Part shown: positions 11,557-24,703 of the stretch, in pieces | Layout of the letters: the number at the start of each line of letters is the position of its first letter | Numbering within the stretch: the first letter of the stretch is position 1 | Assembly: GCA_036874045.1 (NCBI GenBank) | Contig: CM072335.1 | Coordinates: 1,260,001 to 1,324,000 of the forward strand | Reading direction: 5' to 3' | DNA: 64,000 nt | From: Cymodocea nodosa | Taxonomy: Eukaryota; Streptophyta; Magnoliopsida; Alismatales; Cymodoceaceae | The notes under the pieces: generated by a model | Database searches by the model: none | What the model was told of the DNA's origin: nothing | The model's input: only the letters and a program-made list of their open reading frames with translations | Translations under genes and position numbers: made by a program

Positions 11557-13341
11557 GTCGAAAAGTTAAAACCTTGAAGTTCTGAAATTAAGATATATTA
11601 TTTTAAAATTTGATGATAATAAAAATTACATTTGAAATAAAAAGGTTTTTTTTATTACAACCTTTATTGATAAATATTAAATTATGATTCTAAATTGTAG
11701 GCTAGACATTGATAATATTTTAAGTACTTATAATGACATTAAATTTATTTTAGATTTAAATCCAATCAAAACTACTATGATTGTCAAATAGAATAAACTG
11801 AAGATCTCAGATAATAAATAATCAAGATATTACGTTAAATGATTATAACTGATAGTGCCTTTTTTTTTGTACTTTTATCGAAGCGTTACTTTAAGTAACT
11901 TAAATTAACTTGATAGGTATCAACTCCATTAATTTTTAGGCATTTGATGTGATATTATTACACCGATAAAAATTGAGACAAATTCCATGACCACGACGGA
12001 CGCACGGCAGCTGAGCTCGGGACGTAGGCCGGTTCCGTCCACATTCAACGTCAGGGCCCACGGAGCACCGACCGAACCAGAAACCGGCACCGATCAGACG
12101 GCCGAGATCGACGGAATCCAACCCTAGCACAAACGGACGAGGGCATCGAGAGCAGATATTGCCCAAGCAATCGAGCCTGGCAAGCATCCACTGGGCATTT
12201 CCCACCATCATCGCAAAGACGTCTACCTTGACGCCGGAATCGTGTGAGCTCTTTGAAATTTTCTCATTCTGTTGTCTCTTTTTTGAGTTAGAGGAGAGGA
12301 CAGGCGGTAGATCTGTTTTTGTCTGGATTCTGGATTCGTAGGGGAGGAAAAGGAGCTCAAAAAGTGATGCTTTTGCGTTTCTCTTTCGGCTGGGTGTCTT
12401 TTTCTTCTCTCCCCCTGTGTGTGTGATAAAACTGGCCTTCTTTGGTTGGTCATTGCATACCTTCCGACTTCTGGCTTCGGATTTCTCTTGGAGGGATTTC
12501 TCTTATGTTGTTTTTCATTCGAACTAGCTCAGGTTTGGTCTTCCAATCGGGTTTTCTTTGGAAGTGTGAACAGAAAGGTTGGGAATTTTGTCCCATGATT
12601 TAATTGGATGCTGATTTCTAGGTTTTCTGCGTTGTTGTTTTTCCCCCTTTTTTTGGTTGAAGTTTGGTAGAGATCAGGATTAATTTTACGATTTCGTCCA
12701 CTATGTGAGTGATTACTTTGCACTGTCGGTATTTCTCCCATGTTAATTCCTTTTCTTCTGTAGTTTCTCTCTAACATCTATCCATCTATTCATTGTTTTA
12801 AGGGAGGGGGATAGTGATCAGTGACAGGCTGTTCCTCTGGTATCTCTTTTGTGTATTAGATTTTTTCTGAATTTTTATTCTGATAACTTGTAATTGATCT
12901 ACGAATTTGAAACACTAGGTTTATATCAGTAGAACTGTTTCTAATTTCGACCTGCCTTCCTCTTTGGGTGTTCAATTATCGAGTGCAATTTATTTTGTTT
13001 TAACAGACACACGATTTCCATGCAGTAAAAAAGCATTTTAGACCCCATACAGTGGGATTATAGCTTGGATTGTTGTTGTAAATACACATAATTTTTTTCT
13101 TGATACGTGTGAAATATAAATGTACCAAGATTTGAAGATTCATTGCTTTCTATCTACATTTTTGTAGTGTCATACTTGCTAATTTCAGCTTGCTGTACCT
13201 CTTTCAGCACTTTATTGGACCTTGAATTCAATTGACTTTGGCTGGGAGTCTGCTAGTCAGGATATTCTGGTGTTATTGAGTAACTCGTGTCTGGCTTTTC
13301 ATTCATCTACAAGAACTAAACGTTGAATTTGTTCTACTCCT
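11557..13341 (+). promoter_or_regulatory. Promoter and 5' leader region of the myosin-binding protein gene
   Basis: 11557-11940 is AT-rich with no recognised feature. A GC-richer block at about 11980-12250, and CT/T-rich sequence after it, suggest the transcription start lies near 12150-12250. That leaves a long leader before the ATG at 13342; a leader intron is possible but its splice sites could not be fixed. At about 13035-13080 the phrase CAGTGGGATTATAGCTTGGA followed by TTGTTGTTGTA resembles the 3' tail of RTE LINEs or SINEs. Confidence 0.4.
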
Positions 13342-16025
13342 ATGGCTTCAAGGACTCCTCCAGTAGAAGAAAGGAGTCCATGCAGATTTTCATCCTCTTT
13401 ATCTTCTGCTATCTTAGAATGGATACTGATATTTCTGTTGATTCTCAATGGCTCCTTTTCTTACTTGGTGACAAAATTTGCACGTTATTGCAAATTACAA
13501 ATTCCATGCCTTTTTTGCTCAAGATTTGATCATGTCTTGGAGTGTGAGAGTCCAAGCTTTTATGATAACTTGATTTGCACTCCCCATAAATTGAAGATTT
13601 CCTCATTGGCTTATTGTCACATCCATCAGAAACTAGCTGATGTTCGAGAGACATGTGAATCTTGTTTTCTTTCATTTTCCACAAATAAGAAATTTGATTC
13701 AGAGATGTACAGGTCGGTCGTTGGAAAATTGGAGATAGCTCATAACAAGGACAACATTATTCCAAAATTTCATGAAACTGCTGAAAATGAGAGGTCGCAG
13801 ACCAAGTTTCAAACAGAAGACACAGCAGATATGAGGGCACCATTATTCCAAAGCTCAAGGGTTGCATCATTCAAACTCAAGAATGATGATGTGTTTGGCT
13901 TCAAAAGATTATGTTCATGTTGTACTGAGCCGTTCAGATTGAGATTGCATGCCCATAGATTGCTACAGGCTAAATCTGTTGAAGCTGATGTTACTGAACC
14001 TGAGGTTCCTGCACTGTGCTTGACTCCTCGTGATCATTCAGTATCTCACAATGTGTTGAATAAAAGGAATGAACTCACTCCCCCTGCAGTTTCTAATGGT
14101 GGCGGTGGTTTAGATAAGTTATCGCACATTGGATACAAAGAACTTAAGTTCACTTCTGATTCTGAGACTGAAGTTCCAATTGCCAACGATGTTGAAGGAA
14201 ATACACTTATTGGGAGACCGACGAATATTAAGAAGGAGGGTGTTTCTAATCAATTGGAATCTGGTCCTCCTCCAGTTACTGCAAGCACATTATCTAAAAC
14301 TTCAATAGATGGCACAGCTCCTGAGCAGATGACCCAAGTTGATTCCATCACACCTAGTGTTCTGCTCACTGTTCCTGAGAAACATGTCATTATCACTGAT
14401 GGCCTATCTGATTCATCTGCTTGTAAAATGAATATTGGTAAGTCACCTGCCTTGGAAGAACTTAACTGGGATGGAGTTGGAGGAGCTCCCTGCTCTGCAG
14501 ATTCTGATACTTTTTCTCGTCCAATTGCAACTGAAGCATCAAATGCAAAAGGTAGTTTTATTTTCTTATTCTTTTGATTCATAAATGTCTTAATTTTTTG
14601 GTTTCTTTAGATGTTATCAGCAGTAGAGAATCTTCATGCCATACATCCTCTGCAGTTGAAATTTCCAAAGAATTGGGTTCAACCGAGGCAATCCTCAAAC
14701 CCAGCCAAGCTACCAATGAACCTGTCTTGCCAATTCCTAATGCTATGGATCTAAATGATGCTTACAAGTTGGTTATTGTCAGCAAGCATAATGAACCATC
14801 TCCAAAGGATTCATCTCAAGTGCCAGAAGATCTGAAATTGTTGCTAACACAGATATCTCGTAGTCTTGAATCTCCTTGGAATGATATGATTACAAGTCCA
14901 AGAATGCATGGATTATTTAGACAAGACTCTAGAATATCTGAAGGTTCAGGAATAAGTGGGCAGCTAAACCTCCCCAAGCGATTATCACTTGACAGGAATG
15001 AGTCTGGTTTTGAATCTTCCTTTGATGGAAGTAGTTTGGGTGATGTTGATGGTGAAAGTGCAATTGATAAGCTCAAAAGACATATGGAAATGGATAGAAA
15101 GTCATTAAGCATTTTATACAAAGAATTGGAAGAAGAAAGAAATGCTTCTGCTATTGCGGCAAATCAGGCTATGGCCATGATTACAAGGTTGCAGGAAGAG
15201 AAAGCTACAATGCAAATGGAGGCCTTACAGTACCAAAGAATGATGGAAGAACAAGCTGAGTATGATCATGAAGCTCTACAAAAGCAATATGATCTCCTTG
15301 CAGAAAAGGAGAAGGAAATACAGGAACTGGAAGCAGAGCTAGTAAGATATAGAAGGCGATTTGATTACAGAGATGAAGAACATCTTTTAATGGCCAAAGA
15401 AGAAAATGGAATCAGCAAAATTTGCACACCGCATTCTAAACAAGTTCTTGCTGATCCTATAACTGCCAAGCCTGATTCATTCTTCTTGGACTTGAATATG
15501 AATAAATCAACTATTCTGAGAGATTCTTTGCTGGATTTTGAAGAGGAGAAGCTCTATATATATGAACGTTTAAAGGAGCTGGAGAAGAAGCTTCATTTAT
15601 GTTCTAAGGTTGGATCAGACTGTCAAACTAAGGTTAGCAAAGTTCCTGCAAAAAACACTTATTTGCATGAGGAAGAAAACAACCAGATTGCAAGCAATGC
15701 TTCCTCATTTCTGGATGACTCAGTTCTCTCCAGAGAAGATTCACATTCGAAAGCAAGCACTCTTATGAACAATCATGAAAATGGTTTGTTGCCACCAATT
15801 TCCAGTCAACAAAACAAACAGCCTTCAACATTTGGTACTGAGGTTGAGGCAACTAATGTTGAACATGAAATTTCTGATCTGAAGAATAGGTTGGAGTCCC
15901 TTGAAGAAGATAGATATTTCCTTGAACATATGATTAATTCACTTCATAATGGGAAGGAAGGATTACTTTTTGTCCAACAGATAGCTCAACACTTAGAGGA
16001 ACTACGGAAAATTAGAATCGGTTAA
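13342..16025 (+). CDS. Myosin-binding protein with GTD-binding (DUF593) domain
   Basis: Likely MyoB-type receptor that tethers class XI myosin to vesicles for cytoplasmic streaming; the role is from the family. Exons 13342-14551 and 14611-16025 (59-base intron, phase 1) give 874 residues. A hydrophobic segment at residues about 23-42 (ILIFLLILNG) is the membrane anchor, followed by a Cys-rich stretch with CLFCSRFDH. The middle is Ser/Thr-rich and probably disordered. Residues about 550-650 form the GTD-binding coiled coil (DKLKRHMEMDRKSLSILYKE to ELEAELVRYRRRF). A second coiled coil lies at about 813-850. The end, HLEELRKIRIG, matches the usual MyoB end, so the protein looks complete. The start is the first ATG in the frame with a continuous MyoB-like N-terminus. 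Confidence 0.88.
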
Positions 16026-19000
16026 ATGGAAAAAAGATGGCTGCACCTCTTCTGTCGTTCCCGCAATGGTAATTTCTTTAAATACAATATTCTAATGTTA
16101 CTCTCATTTTGGTTCTTAAATTTCCCATTCAAATTCACATTTGTTTTATTTGTTTCTCAATTTAGTGTCCATTCTAGAAATGGTAATGAAGTTTTATTCT
16201 GAATTATTTATTGAACATTGTCATAAAGCTTCTCTCTGGAAGATGCACAGCCTATAATTTTCTATAAAACCAATGCATATTTAGAATCATTTTTTATCAA
16301 CTCCCTCTTGATACTTAGTGAATATTGAATAACAGGTTTTAGACTTCAGTCCAATCCAAGTTGATTATAAGGAAAAAGGTTTAATATGAAATATGATATG
16401 GAAATCTAGTATTGTCCAAACATAGTGAAGGTATCATATTCCGGTAAACTTAAGGAACATATCAAAAAGATCTAGAAAATATAGAGAGGCTCATGCTTCC
16501 ATCAGGAAACTAGCAGGAAACTAGAGAAGCTTGTCCTTGACCATCGAGGGGCCTGTCAAGTTTTCTAAGTGACCCAACAGACTACCTCATTTTCCTTCAG
16601 ATTTCTTCTGAAGCTAAGGTTCCATGCCTAGCAGCCATATCTGAAACGCCACAGAATCAGGCATCTTTCTTGTTCAAAGCAAACAACATAGGGAATTCTT
16701 TGCAAAGCATCATAGAACTAAGCCACATCTCAGTCCAGAAGAGACTATGGGTTCCATCACCCCACTTGAATCCAAATGAGTTGTGAAGAACTTCCTCATG
16801 GAGAGAATGTTTTCCCAAGGCACTTGCCCTATCACCATTGGATCTACCTGCATGTGCCAAATTGAACTTGCTTACGATGATATCCATCCAGATGCCACTA
16901 GTCCTTATTGCTCCAGAGTCAACTCCTCAACTTCTTTTTGTGGACATGAATGACACCTACAGGAATCTTGAAAACGGACTTCTTTTTGAGGACATGAATG
17001 ACACCTATAAGAAGCTTGCAAATAGTCATGCAACAAATTGCAATGTTGCAGTGTACACTTTTGAGGAGGACAATTCTACCCCTTATATGGATTTCCAACC
17101 CTCTAGTCATCTTTCTTTCCACCTTGGGCCTTCTTGCACATATGGCAAGTTTGAGATAATCGCAAGGCCTGTGATAAACCCTGTATGCTGGGATGCCACA
17201 GAGAATTCTGATATTGGGTTGATCAACGTGAATACTGGAAACAGTGTTCTTTGCAAAATTAATACTCAGCCTAGAATTCATCTCAAAATGTTTTGAGCAC
17301 AAAGTGAATGCAATAAACCTGCTTATGTGATGCCTTATGAAGAACATCATATGATTCATATCATCTACATGTTTAGGATAGGTAAAGGATAGAGTTGTCT
17401 TCCCACACACCAGCAGTGCAACCATCCTGCTCAACCGCACTATGACACATTACATGCATTTGTAAGGACATTTACAAGTAGTTTAAAGAGAAGGGAAGAG
17501 AGACAAACTTCAAATGGCCCCTCAACTTGTTTTTCACAAGCATAGGTCCCATCGCCAAGGTGAGAATTCTCTTAATTCACATGTTTTATCTCTCCAGGAA
17601 TTTGCAGGTATTAAAACCATAAGGAGAAATTTACAATTCAGAGTGTAAAACACTTTCTGAGGTTAATCTTCAAGAAGAGTCTATCAACTTTCCAACCTTA
17701 ATGATTGGAGATAACCTCTTGAGCAGGTACAAGGCCTTTTGGGACTTTCTCAAGAATGTGGTGTGCTGGATGTATCAATCTCCCAACCACTCTCACCAGC
17801 TTGTTTGCTAGGACATTGGTAATAGTTTTCATACTGGTATCACAAGGCTGATTTTGTTAATTATGCTACTTAGGATTTTCAATGTGTTGTACGTACGTGC
17901 ATGACTTAGTTGAAAGCCATGATGAGTGAATGGTTTTGGTAAATAAAACTCAAGAGTATGACATTCATCCTTGCAGTTGGCACTTGAGGAACCATGGGGA
18001 ACTCCATATCGAGCAAGCAATAGGCCATGTTGTAACCCTGTTATTCTACTTTAGTCATGTCCATTCAAAGCTCTTACATGAAACAGTACATATGATTGAA
18101 ACTTGCTTAATTTTTTGGCATGGTCTGCATAGTGAGCTTTAATTTTCTCCGTACTTCTGACTTATTCTTTGATAAGATGCCTGCAACTGATTTTATTATC
18201 TTACACTGTTTACCTTAAATGTAATGTGCAATAAAGAGTGCTTTAATAAGATAGGCTTCTGCTCATGTAAGTTTCTTCAACACATAAGAAGCTTTCTTGT
18301 ACTGTTCTTGTTCCATTGATCATACCTGGAGTTCTCAGCCTCTTTTCTCGTTTATATTTCACTTTCCTGTTACATGAAGTATTATACTGACCTTGTTTAA
18401 CTCACTATTTCAGATGCCCGTTAAAATAGAAAGCCTGCAGTATGATCTCGAATAAGGACCATTTCACTTTCGTAAGAAGCTTTTTATCCGAACAACGATT
18501 CCATATTATTTACCGGTGTATCTGATGAATCAAATGCAGACGCATCGTGTATGATAGAATGATCAACCTGAAATTGGAGTCTATGGTTGGAGAATACACG
18601 TCCAGAATTTTTTGTCCTCTATGGGACTTTTGGCTTTTCTTCTTTTCTCTGATTTATGAATCATCGGTATTTTTTACTTCTATTTACTTATAAATATATA
18701 GTTTATTTGTAACGTTTTGTTTGCTTTAGAACGATGTTTGGGGGTGTAATTTGGTGTTTTTCCACATTAATTTGTTATTGCTGTAAAGGTTTGTTAGATC
18801 TTACTCCCATGTAAATGTTGGCCTTGGCTTTATACGTTTGCTTCCATTGTAGCTCTTGTATGAACGTCTGAGCAATCTGACTATTTTGTTAGTATTTCAG
18901 ATTGATCATATTGCTCACGAAACAGATCATAAACTATCAACAATCAGCGCATGTGGTTCACTGCGATGTCTCAATGCCATTGTTTCCTTTCTTGATTATA

Positions 19001-19397
19001 GCCTTGATGTAACAGGATGACTTTATGGTTTGTACAGTTTATCCTATACTTATTGACGCTCCATAAACTATTCCATTCAATTGGTTTTTCACTTGAAAAT
19101 TATTGTCTTCAAATCAAATCAGAATCTTTCCTTTTGGCTAAAGCCAGATGAAAATTCAACGGGAACCAAATGATTCATTTCTCTAACATAATAATTAATA
19201 AAATCCATTTAAAATATTCAATTAAGTCATTATAGAATGCCCTTACAATATTAGTACAAAAACACTTTAATTTGATTATTTTATTTAAAAATAATTATAT
19301 AATACGATTATTCGTGAGAGAATATCTCGCTGCTACACAAAATTTGCCCGCATTTTGGGAAATGTCGCCTCCAAGTGTTCCGTAGAACCGCTGAAGG
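16026..19397 (+). other. 3' region of the MyoB gene, then the DIM1 upstream region
   Basis: After the stop at 16025 there is a candidate donor at about 16069 (CAATG|GTAATT) and a candidate acceptor at 18414 (ACTATTTCAG). A 3' UTR intron of about 2.3 kb is therefore possible but unproven. It would enclose the LINE relic at 16657-17440. 18420-18700 is plausible 3' UTR. 18700-19340 is AT-rich with no recognised feature apart from serving as the upstream region of the next gene. Confidence 0.35.
16657..17440 (-). mobile_element. L1-type LINE ORF2 relic
   Basis: The minus strand shows, in order, a degraded reverse-transcriptase C-terminus (LSINFAKN, then IRGRIVLLKSVHCNI in place of the usual S-x-G-G-R-x-x-L-I-K-S-V-L, then LLIGVIHVLKK) and a downstream zf-RVT part (FKWGDGTHSLFWTEMWLSS). 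The order and spacing match plant L1 ORF2. A 54-base stretch around 16930-17020 (CTTTTTGTGGACATGAATGA) is tandemly duplicated. Frames are broken between the parts. The plus-strand frame across it (16838-17296) is a shadow. Confidence 0.7.
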
Positions 19398-21287
19398 ATG
19401 GCCGGCATCGGCCGTGGTACGCTACTCCTCCGTGGTGGCTCCATCACCTCGACTCACCGGTACACGCCCATCCTCCCACTTGCCACCAAATCCGTGGCCT
19501 CACCACGGGAGACAGACGAGAAGGAAGAGGAAGGAGAACTGAAGTATGGGATTCACCTTCACAAGAGCAGGGGACAGCACATCCTCGCCAATCCGCGCGT
19601 CCTCGACGCCATCGTCCGCAAGGCTGGCGTCAGACGCACTGACACCGTCCTCGAGGTCGGCCCCGGCACCGGGAACCTCACTGTCAGGCTTCTCCAGTCC
19701 GCTCGGAGCGTCGTCGCCGTTGAGATCGATCCGCGCATGGTGGATATTCTCCAACGGCGGGTTTCCCAGATGGGTTTGCAAGATCGTCTCACTGTTAGTA
19801 TAAGTTTTCTATACTCTTCTTTTTTAAACGAAGCTTTCGACGTCATGTTGGGAAAAACTTCATGTTTGCGTACCAACCTTTTGTTTTAATTCCCCAACGA
19901 GATAGAAGATCAGTATCTTTGCGGTGGTTTTTAACTTGTAACTTTTAATTTTTTAATTAAATATATATTTATCATTTTTTATAAAAAATTTGAATATATT
20001 TCTACGAAATATTATTAAAAAGATGCATGATTATTAAATATATAACTGTACATATTATTTAAAAAATTTATTATTAAATTTCGTATTTTGATGTTATATT
20101 AAGATTATTTATGTATATTACTATTATTTAGGAAATAACAAAAAACTAATAATATACATAATTACCATTAAATATTTGTAGATAAATATGATATGTGAAT
20201 GAAAAATTAAAAATAGTAATTTAAATGGGTCCTTAGGTGATGCCTAGGTGCCCAAGTATGCCCTGGCTTATCGGATGGTCACCTTGAATATATTAGGAAA
20301 AATGAATATAAGACTTGTATCATTTGTAAACACGTTTCAATTCATTGTCAATTAATTTTGAATTATCTATTTGCATTTAAATATGATATCAAGTTGAAGA
20401 AAAACAAGTACGTTACTCACACAGCACATTTCAATCTTTTAGTAATGCTAGTCATGGCAAGCTATCCATTGTCAATGCCATGCGCTTCATAGATGATACA
20501 GAGATATGCCATTAGCACTATATAGTTTGGGAGTTGTGGTTTTCCTGTTTTATAGGTGATACAGAAAGATGCTATGAAGGCACAGCTCCCTGAATTTGAC
20601 ATCTGCGTCTCCAACATCCCTTATGGCATCTCGTCTCCACTTTTGGCAAAGCTGTTCTTTGGCCCAAATAAGTGTTGCTTCCGTAGTGCGACTCTTCTCC
20701 TCCAGAAGGAGTTTGCCCGACGTCTATTGGCTTGTCCAGGTGATTCAGAGTTTAACCGCTTGGCTGTGAATATTAAACTGGTGGCCACTGTTGATCTAGT
20801 CATGGATGTGAGCAAGAGGGATTTTGTTCCTAATCCTAAAGTTGATTCCTCTGTTGTGAGCATATATCCAAGACCAAATCTCCCAGAGGTTAATCTTGGA
20901 GAATGGTGGGCTTTCACATTGCTGTGCTTCAGTAAGAAGAACAAAACCTTAGGGGCAATCTTCAGGCAGAAGAAGAAACTCATGGAGCTCATGGGTAGGT
21001 TTCGGGAGGGTATAGCCACATCAGGAGATAATGTCGATGTCAAGAATGTTGAAGCCATTGAAGAAGATGAAGAAATAGCAGAAGGCATCATGGAGATCAG
21101 CCTGTTCAAAGAAAAGGTTATTGAAATACTTAAAGCTGGGGGTTATGATGAGAGAAGGCCTTCAAAGCTATCGCATGATGAGCTACTACATCTATTGTCA
21201 CTCTTCAACAATGCTGGGATTTGTTTTTCAGCAGTAGATCGCCACCATGATGGACCGCATAGTAGTTGTTTCAATGGTAAACCATAA
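19398..21287 (+). CDS. DIM1B: rRNA adenine N6-dimethyltransferase (Dim1/KsgA family), probably organellar
   Basis: Dimethylates two adjacent adenines in the 3' hairpin of small-subunit rRNA using S-adenosylmethionine (family knowledge). Exons 19398-19793 and 20556-21287, joined by a 762-base phase-0 intron (ACT|GTTAGT, TATAG|GTG), give 375 residues. Substrate-fold motifs are present: HKSRGQHIL, motif I LEVGPGTGNLT (residues 85-95), motif II VAVEIDPRM, motif IV NIPY (152-155), and VPNPKVDSSV. The end, RPSKLSHDELLHLLSLFNNA, is also family-typical. The first 50 residues carry Arg/Ser/Thr and no acid before about residue 38, as in a transit peptide. Wording such as FNRLAVNIKL and MDVSKRDFVP is closer to plant DIM1B (mitochondrial) than to nucleolar DIM1A. 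An upstream ATG at 19355 is out of frame. Confidence 0.87.
19930..20290. repeat. AT-rich insertion-like segment in the DIM1B intron
   Basis: The intron is AT-rich and ends, at about 20226-20262, with CCTTAGGTGATGCCTAGGTG, a phrase common in dispersed plant repeats. No ends or target-site duplication were identified. Confidence 0.25.
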
Positions 21288-22766
21288 GCTTACAGGCATA
21301 CACAAGTGTTAGAAATACATTTGTAAGTAGTGGAACCTGCAATTGTGAAGTTATTCAAACTTTGATAGGCACACACCGTGTTGTGTAAATCTACTTCCAT
21401 TTTGATTTCATGGAAAATGGCTTCAGTCTCTGGCTTTCTTCATCCCTAGAACATAAATGGTGATTATTAAACGATCCATCTATGGAATGCCAGTACAAGT
21501 ATGCCTTTCTATGTGGTAAGCATACATATTTTTATTATGTTGAAAGAAATAATCACTATTGAGTTTGTTTATAATTTTTGTCATTCTAGATCAGGGATTT
21601 TTACTAAATTTGCCCATTTACAGCTGCTAGTGCTGAAGATCAGTGATAGATACTGCTTAAAAAAGAATTTTAGTGATAAAGATTTGCTACTTGGAATAAA
21701 TTTGGCATTTGGACACAAACTTGCCTGCCTCAATATTACCTAAGAAGTATGCTCAATTCCCAAATGTTCATGCGATATTATTATTAGAACTTGGAATAAA
21801 CATCAATTAAAGTCCTAAAGCGGAAGAAGAGCAAGCAGGCCAGGTAGAAGCAGGTACCATACAAAAGGAAAAGCATTACACAATCATCAGCTTTGTACTT
21901 GCCTGACACATGCCTTACCAAATGCAATAACAATTTCATATGGCATTTTGGGTTTTGATTCCCCTTTAGTTAGTTTTTTTGCACTCAGATACCTTGTTAC
22001 ATGAAGCACTTGATTCTTCCTTTGAAAAAAAAAAGACAGACGATAGATTCATCAAATAAAATAAGTAGGAATGGAAATGAACATGTTAAACCCCATCGGC
22101 ATTTTTTTCATGACCTTTTCATTACATGATTTTGGTCGAAAATGTTAGAGCATTCTACCATCTCAATGTGTAAACATTTAGCAATGCATTCTTTAACTTT
22201 TATAGTTATTTGTTTAATTTATGCATGGCAAAGGGCTAGCTTCTCAGAGCACACTACAAAAGCTAGCTTTTATAGACAATATAAAAGCTACCACTACTAA
22301 AAGGTAGATCAAGAAGCTCCTAGTATATAGATTTAATTTATGCATGGAAAGTTGGCCTTTTAATGGAATTATCTCATGAACATTCAAAGGAAGATGATGG
22401 CATTGAGATTGTTATTAATGTGATTGAGTCATTGTGCATTCCTGGTTTTCTATGTTGAAAATGTTTTCAAATGGCTATTAATGCTGAAAATGTTTCCTGA
22501 AAAGGAAACTTTGTCGTTCCTTTTTACACTTTTCACTGTGTAGACTATAGAAAGAAAGGAAAGAACAATCAGACCATCATCACTGATGTCTTGATACACA
22601 TGGCAGAATTATCAGCTCGACATGAATGAGAACGATTCATTTCTTGAACATCACCTGCATCTTATTGAAAATAAAGTTTTCTTCTTCCTTTTTGCTAAAT
22701 ACACTTGTGTACAGGTGTACAAGATCATCTTGTTTCGATGTAGCACTTTATTTCTCTGTATATACT
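21288..22766. other. 3' flank of DIM1B and intergenic DNA
   Basis: Probable DIM1B 3' UTR to about 21600. Beyond that no gene, RNA or clear transposon was recognised. A short phrase (TTTAATTTATGCATGG) occurs twice, near 22213 and 22330, about 115 bases apart. Confidence 0.5.
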
Positions 22767-24150
22767 TAGGAGGTGTTTGTGTATTAAAAAATGGTAGAAA
22801 GAAAATAACGAAATATCATAAAAAATGATAAAAAGTAACAAAAAATTAGTAGAAAATTAAGGTATTTGTGTTTAAAATAGGAAATGATAAAATTTAAAAT
22901 ATATGTATTTGTGTATAAAACAGAAAATAACGAAAAATCATAAAATGTAAAATATGTATGTTTGTTCACAAATTAGAAAATATTTTATTGAAAATTAACT
23001 AAATTCAATATTTTTTATCTATATTTGCAAGATAGATAATAACAAAATATCATAGATAATATAAGATAAAGTCATTTATAATAATAGTTACAACATAAAA
23101 TATATATCACATATATATTTAAATCAAATTAAAATATTAACAAATTAAATTATCACATATAAGGTATATGTTCCAGCATTTATCGTTCAATCATATATAT
23201 GTTATAGTAGACTATTGATCAGACACATAATATTAATTGTTTAAAAGAATATTGTTTGTTATTTTAAGAGTATATGAAATTTGAGGTTATTTGAAGCTTT
23301 GCACTCATGGAGCATATCTTAATAATGAATTACGTAATTTTAATCTAACATATAAATCAAGTTTTAGCATATTTGACATACCCAACTATATCCCTTTATT
23401 CATCAATACGAAGAAAGAACATGAGTAGAGTACTCTAATAGAATGGGTAATTTACCTAACATTCAAATTTGGGTTCATTCCATAAAAAAATTATTTATTT
23501 ATTTTCAATTATAGTGTTAGTTGTGCCGCATGACTTTTCTTGTATTATCATTAACAATTGATTATAGTATATTTGATAACAAATATAATGATTTTAATGT
23601 AACAAATAGAAAAAAAAAATAAATAATTTTAATAATACTAATTATAGTTATTCAATAAAAAAAATAAAAAACTACGATCGATTGGATGGAAGAGAAAATA
23701 ATAATAATAATAAGTTAGTTAAAAATAAAAAATAAACTTCAATTAGATTAAAATCAAGTTTTGATTAGATCAATGAAAAAATAAAAAACTTTAATTAGAA
23801 CAAAGTTAGGCTTCAATTAAATCAAAGAAAAAAATAAAAAATTTCGATCAATTGAACCAAAGAAACTTTGATCAGTTGGGCATTTTCTAAGTAATTCTCA
23901 GATGCTTGTGATTCTTAGATTCCTTCAAAATTGGATGATTGAGCTCGCAGAAGAGCTTTCTTGTTGAGAGGTGAGGATGCGTAAGGAGATATGGTGATGA
24001 GACGAAGGCAAGGATGCGTGAGATGTAAAAAAATTTTATATTGGATTCCAAGGGTTCGAAGTTGAAAATTTTAAAAAGATTCAAAAGATAGCTGCCTTTT
24101 ATATCATGAAAAATAATGAAAAAAAAATTTCATACATAATAAACACGTAA
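22767..24150. mobile_element. AT-rich TIR element, family A, copy 2
   Basis: The left end is TAGGAGGTGTTTGTGTATTA followed by AAAAATGGTAGAAAG. Subterminal variants of AAATAACGAAA/AAAATGATAAAA repeat for 200 bases, with GTATTTGTGTnTAAAA recurring at about 22865 and 22910. The proposed right end (near 24150, read inward ACGTGTTTATTATGTATGAA) is less certain. The interior is about 1.4 kb of AT-rich DNA with no coding capacity. The left end matches those at 11556 and 63451. Confidence 0.45.
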
Positions 24151-24261
24151 AAAAAAAAAAAAATTCATCAATTTCCTTTCCAACGTTTTCTACAACGAAA
24201 GAAGAGCACGGCCATCCTATCATATATTGATTATTCACACATGGCATAATCGGTTGCTTCC

Positions 24262-24507
24262 TCAAGGAGGACAGTAGCCGGTTGTCCTAAATGAACCATG
24301 CGTACAGCTTGAGTGTCCCGAGCCTCTGTGTGGACCTTTTGGCAGCCTTTGCAGCAACAGCAGCTTCCAGTCCTTCCGTAGCCATCCCTCCATGCCCTTG
24401 AGAGGCCTTGCCTCTGAAGAAGAAGAAGATAGAGCGACAAGCACAAGCACAAGCACACAGATAACACACATTGTTGGAAACAACCTCTTGCCGCCAAGTG
24501 ATCCCAT
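24262..24507 (-). CDS. Small secreted peptide precursor, CTNIP/SCREW-like candidate (paralogue 1)
   Basis: An 81-residue intronless precursor. A hydrophobic signal peptide (MCVICVLVLVLVALSSSSS) is followed by EARPL, a variable middle and a conserved C-terminus LLQRLPKGP then GHSSCTHGSFRTTGYCPP with two Cys 11 residues apart. The paralogue at 32500-32718 shares SSSSEAR, EGW, LLQRLPKGP, S-x-CT-x-GS and the final CP. This design matches plant phytocytokine precursors; the C-T-N/H motif with a second Cys suggests the CTNIP/SCREW family, sensed by HSL3/NUT in Arabidopsis. That assignment is inference. A TATA box (CTATAAATATAG) at 24585-24572 places transcription near 24545, favouring ATG 24507 over the in-frame ATG at 24537. 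Confidence 0.6.
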   Translation of the reverse strand: MGSLGGKRLFPTMCVICVLVLVLVALSSSSSEARPLKGMEGWLRKDWKLLLLQRLPKGPHRGSGHSSCTHGSFRTTGYCPP

Positions 24508-24571
24508 CTTTGATTGACTTACTTGCGGAAGGCACAATGTTTCACGTCCTCGGCTTGAGGTTCTTGATCAG

Positions 24572-24585
24572 CTATATTTATAGAG
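24572..24585 (-). promoter_or_regulatory. TATA box of secreted-peptide paralogue 1
   Basis: CTATAAATATAG on the minus strand, 65-78 bases before the chosen ATG. A TSS about 30 bases downstream would give a leader of roughly 35-40 bases. Confidence 0.6.
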
Positions 24586-24688
24586 GGTGTAGTTTGGTTT
24601 AGCCTGAGAAGAGTTGAACGATCAAATGTTGAAACTGAGAATGAGGAAAGATTGAGGGAGGAAGTGGAATTGAACTGGTCTTGTTCTT

Positions 24689-24703
24689 GACCACCACCGC
24701 CGT
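24689..24703. promoter_or_regulatory. Upstream element shared by the two peptide genes
   Basis: GACCACCACCGCCGT, about 180 bases upstream of the ATG, recurs as GACGACCACCGCCGT at 32957-32971 upstream of paralogue 2 (14 of 15 identical, same orientation). Surrounding GTGGAATT and CTGGTC phrases are also shared, so this is homologous promoter sequence. Confidence 0.45.

Noticed and set aside
16838..17296. 152-codon plus-strand frame
   Set aside because: The opposite strand carries clear LINE reverse-transcriptase similarity, so this is its shadow.
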